Shown here one piece after another: positions 46,301-64,000 of a stretch of 64,000 nt of DNA (its first letter is position 1; each line of letters begins with the position of its first letter). The notes beneath the pieces were generated by a model. That model had not been told where the DNA came from. It did no database searches and saw only the letters and a list, made by a program, of their open reading frames with translations. A program made the position numbers and the translations under genes. The stretch is from contig NC_058051.1 in NCBI RefSeq assembly GCF_020085105.1, positions 23,625,455 to 23,689,454 of the forward strand. Reading direction: 5' to 3'. The stretch is from Siniperca chuatsi (taxonomy: Eukaryota; Chordata; Actinopteri; Centrarchiformes; Sinipercidae).

Positions 46301-48927
46301 CCAACCTAGCTAGTTAGCTAGGTAGCATTTGTAGCCACATTGTGCTAAATAAACGTAGAGGTTAGTTACTGTGTCTGTGCCATGGTCTGTGCACTCTGCT
46401 TGGTTGCTGCAGCAGCTGGTAAGCATTAGTTTTGGCATTGTCGTTGCTCTGGCTAATGGGAGCTAGCTGGCTAAATTTTGTGGCTGTTGTTAAGCCTGTA
46501 GGGAGGACTGAGTGACGGCTTGAGGGGTGGTGAAAATCTTTCACATAAGTGTCATCAGGGAAAAAATTAGATTTGTTGAATAAAAACAGACTTTTGAAAA
46601 AGGGCACTTTGAAATACAAAAATCTGTACAGAAGTAAATACAAATAAATTAAACACTGTTACTATAAAAATACTAATGATGAAATTACATTTAATAAAAA
46701 TTATGGGTTTTAATAAATAAAAAATAATTTCAGAATTCATTGGTTTATTTATAGATTTTATTCTATTTACTTTTATGATTCTTTACTTCATAATGTCTTA
46801 TTTATTTATTTAATACTGAACCTGGGGGTTCCATAATAACAAACCCTTTCTTGTGGTTCTTGAGTCTGAGAGGCTTATAGTGTTATCTTGTACTGACAAA
46901 AGGCTTTTTCCTACTGCTTTCTAATATACCTTGGCACTCCTTAGTTAATCCATTAAGCACCAAACACCAGTAAAAATATTAACAAAATGTTGCATCACTG
47001 TCTACAACTCCTCTCACATCACCAGGATAACACAAACAACTGTAAGGCACTTAAATCAATTAAAAAGATAATTACTTTGATACTGTTTTAGACTAATTCA
47101 TAAGGAGATCACATTGTCAAGACATGATGCTGCTCTGCAGGCACAACTTCAACCATTGCATAGTTTAACAAAATGGAGGCTGTGCTGTAACAGGGCTCTC
47201 AATGTATGGCAGTTATTAACAAAGGCATACTTATGCAATGTGCTACAACTGTTGAAAACAAACTGCTGAAATATACAACAACCGTACACCATAAAGAATC
47301 TACAATCTCATACAACATTCTGTATGCATTTGAAAAGCCAAATACAATAGTTAGTTTATGCTTAGATAAAAAAAGTGAACAAACCACATTTCATTTTACA
47401 GAGAGGTCATTCCAGTGTTTTGACAATGTCATGCATTTCAAAAAAATCCCAAAGCAGTCTCCTTATACTCCTTGGCAATATAAATGTTCACATAATGGAA
47501 AAAAAACATACTGAATGTGAAATGTCACCACAGTGGTGTAAAAAACAATAATTTAGGAACTTAATGGACAAGTATAAAAATGAGCACTTGCATCAACACG
47601 TCTGAAGTATTACACTGTGTATGCTGAAATAGTAGCGGTTCTGTTAGTCTGATCACTACAGACAAGAATACAATAAAAACTGAATTGATTCATCTTTCTT
47701 GCATTAATCACCTATCAAAGATTAACAGAATTATGTAACAATCAGATCTATCAAGTGAAATCAGCTTCTTGTGCATGTGTCAGGGCTACAACAGGCTTTT
47801 TAATTTCTATTTTTGGCTAAGATTCTATTAGTTTTGAGACTGTATTATAAAAAATATTTTATTTAATTCTTAAATGTAAGTATTTCAGTGGTTTTGGCAG
47901 TGAGGAATGTATACGGATAATATATCTGGTACACACTGCTGAGTAGACAGCACTGGATGGTTAAAGGATGCATCTGTGTGGTGAAACCTTTCTCTCTTGT
48001 TACTGGATTGTTGTGCTGCTTCTTGCTCATTATGAGACTGAATAAAATACTAAACTTGGCCATTATCAATGCTGATTTTGTTCATTTTAATTATCTTGAA
48101 GGAGACATTTTAGCTTCATATTTTTTAATGTGCTTTCATTTATTAATATCTCAGTTATTTCAAAAAGGCTCTTTTAAATGCCTTATTATAAATTCATTTT
48201 TTGAGGGGAATGTGTACATAAAGTCATGTTTACATAGATACATAAATAAGATCAAATCTACAAAGGATTAATAGTTGTCAAAGAAGAAATTTCAACTGGA
48301 AGACTGACAAAGACTCAGCTAACAGCCAAAACATATGCATAGCAATACAACATCGATGTTTACACATCTTAATAAGGCATTGACACATTCAAGTTCAATC
48401 TAAGACACAAGGAGTGTAAAGCACTATAGTAATAAATAGATTTTTTTCTTCTATTATTGCTAGTGATTTAAAAAGCAGTGTTCATCTCACCACATTATAT
48501 CTACATTTCTGACCATGTTTTATAACTTCCCTAGATTCTTTGGAATCAATAGAAATAAACATAATCTAGCCTCTATCCAAAGATAAATGCATATTTTTTT
48601 TAAATATAAAAACTTCTATTTTTGTAACTCATTGTCATCAAAGTATTGATTAAAGCAAACATACTTTATAATCAGTCCTTGAAATCAAGGTTGGGGGCTT
48701 GAAAAGACAAAGATATCACAAAAGACCTAACAAACAAAACATGAATGGAAAAGATTCAATTCATGTAAACAGGGGTGGGGGAGAACAAAAAAACACAACA
48801 AAAACAAATGACACGAACATGACAAAGCCTCTCCAGCAGCTTGGGAGTGTGGAAGCTACTGCCAAGAACACTTGCAGCAGGATGGAGGGGTTGGAGATGC
48901 AGGTGAGGTGTCTTCCAGTTGGGGGTG
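46301..48927 (-). other. mitf 3'UTR and downstream flank
   Basis: AT-rich sequence downstream of the mitf stop codon with several minus-strand AATAAA candidates (for example TTTATT on plus at about 47858). The true cleavage site cannot be chosen from sequence. No other gene signal. Confidence 0.45.
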
Positions 48928-62662
<13,735 letters not shown>

Positions 62663-62959
62663 CTGCCGAGGGGAGAAAGATGCCAGGTGAGTGAGCAGAG
62701 ACAGTCGGGATGTGAAGATAGCGAGGGAAAGCAAAGGGGGGATTCGAAAGGTGAGGCAAAGAGAGGCGAAATGACAAGATAGTGAGGGTAGAGAGAGGTC
62801 AGACGGGGAAGGAGAGGTCAAGCAAACGAGTAAGGGAGGAAAAAGATTAGTAGGAGCGGAGGGCAGAAAAGGTAGAAGATGAAGGGAAGGAAGATGGAAT
62901 AAAAGGTTAATATGAGGATGACTGAAGGTACAGAGATCAAAAGGAAAATTGTAACTGTG

Positions 62960-63580
62960 GCGCTGCAAAGATTAGCCGATTAATTGATTAGTTCATTGAA
63001 AGAAAATGAATCGGAGGTGTAGAGGGGCACAAGGCACCCTCTACCCCACCCTTCACGCTCTGTGAAGACTGTCTTGGGAATCCAATATCAAGAACTGTTA
63101 CACAGTAAGAGTAAAGATATAATCAATAGGCGGGACAGTTTTATTAAACAATTCAAGATACAAGAAAAATTAATCGTAATTGTATTTGCATATCCTCGTG
63201 CATCTTTGTGTCATTTTGGCCATTATGTGCATTTCTTACACTGTGCACTGTATGTATAGAGTATGCAAGCATAACGTCACACATTGAACAGACAGCTAGC
63301 ATACCGAGGAGATATTCGCTGAATTTGACAAAAAGACGTGTATTGGATTAGAATTGCATACCCCACCTTTAAATGTAAGGATTTGTTGCTTTTCTTTGTC
63401 ATTTATGATTGTAAAAGAAATGTCTTTGGGTTTTGGACTGTGGGTCTGACAAAACAAGCAATCTGAAGACGTCACTTTGTGCTCTAGGAAAGCATTTTTC
63501 ACTATTTTTTAAAAATATTTTTTAGATTAATCTACAAAATAACTGGTGAATGAAAATAATTGTTAGTTGCAGCCATACTT
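62960..63580. mobile_element. hAT-like MITE (family A), split copy
   Basis: GCCGATTAATTGATTAGTTC near 62973 and GGATTTGTTGCTTTTCTTTG, TTGGGTTTTGGACTGTGG, CAAACAAGCAATCTGAAGAC-like blocks and a terminal GTTAGTTGCAGCC at 63365-63575 are two parts of one copy. About 350 nt of unrelated sequence separates them. Confidence 0.5.
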
Positions 63581-64000
63581 TTTTGCAATTAGTTTTTTTA
63601 TTTCTACAATAAATATATACTACAAATGAAACCACTTCAGTGTCAAGGCATCAAATAAAATGCAATTTCAAACTGCTGAAGTATCTGATTCTGATGATTC
63701 TGGAGAACAAAAAGCTTCCAGCTGCACTCACAAAGCTTTTTACATTAGAGAGAATTAAAAACAACAGAAAGAGGAACAGTTTTCATAAAAGGTTGCTTCA
63801 GTTTTCCCACTCTCTTAAATTTAGACGGCTACTCCCCAGACAGAGTCCTGCAGTCCTAAAATAGAGAGTCTCTGCTGAAGCAGAAGTTGTCGGTATGAAG
63901 CCTTCATCGAGTGAGTGATCCTTTTGACAAAACTCAGTAAAACGTCTGGCCAATCCAGCTGTGCAGTAATCGCACTAATTAGCCAGTGGAGTCAAACACA
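63581..64000. other. Right edge, mitf intron upstream of exon 1B
   Basis: AT-rich intronic sequence. No exon matching known MITF first exons was recognised before the window ends. Confidence 0.5.

Overview
The window is teleost nuclear DNA: intron-rich genes with GT-AG junctions, AT-rich introns full of short interspersed elements of types common in ray-finned fish, and seven genes that I could rebuild exon by exon with every reading phase closing. No microbial operons, CRISPR arrays, tRNA or rRNA genes were seen.

Layout. 1-4.9 kb: no convincing coding sequence; a possible minus-strand promoter and first exon near 3.0-3.5 kb. 4.9-6.4 kb (-): oard1, a macrodomain ADP-ribose hydrolase, 5 exons, 176 aa. 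7.6-9.9 kb (-): a guanylate-cyclase-activating protein closest to GUCA1B (GCAP2), 4 exons, 197 aa. 13.4-17.7 kb (-): ppp4r2, 9 exons, 411 aa. 18.2-20.7 kb (+): eif4e3, 7 exons, 218 aa, head-to-head with ppp4r2. 24-38 kb (+): foxp1, with a candidate non-coding first exon and 15 coding exons, 579 aa, a divergent copy. 38.9-40.1 kb (+): mdfic2, 3 exons, 195 aa. 40-48.9 kb: repeat-rich spacer and mitf 3'UTR. 48.9-62.7 kb (-): mitf, with the common exons, the melanocyte-type first exon (1M) and the shared 1B exon; promoters further upstream lie beyond the right edge.

The genes do not form a pathway. MITF is the pigment-cell and lysosome bHLH-Zip regulator, FOXP1 a forkhead repressor, MDFIC2 a putative MyoD-family-inhibitor protein, eIF4E3 a cap-binding protein, PPP4R2 a phosphatase regulatory subunit, OARD1 an ADP-ribose eraser and GCAP2 a photoreceptor calcium sensor. 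MITF-MDFIC2-FOXP1-EIF4E3-PPP4R2 is the human 3p13-p14 neighbourhood. OARD1 and GUCA1B are human 6p21.1 genes, and 6p21.1 also carries FOXP4, MDFI and TFEB. The window therefore looks like one member of an old paralogon that kept genes which mammals keep only on the other member.

I did not find a clearly novel molecular system. The best leads are the mixed 3p13/6p21 gene content, a mitf locus that keeps both 1M and 1B first exons, a 93-nt in-phase exon just before the MITF basic region, an unusually changed foxp1, and mobile elements sitting close to host splice sites.
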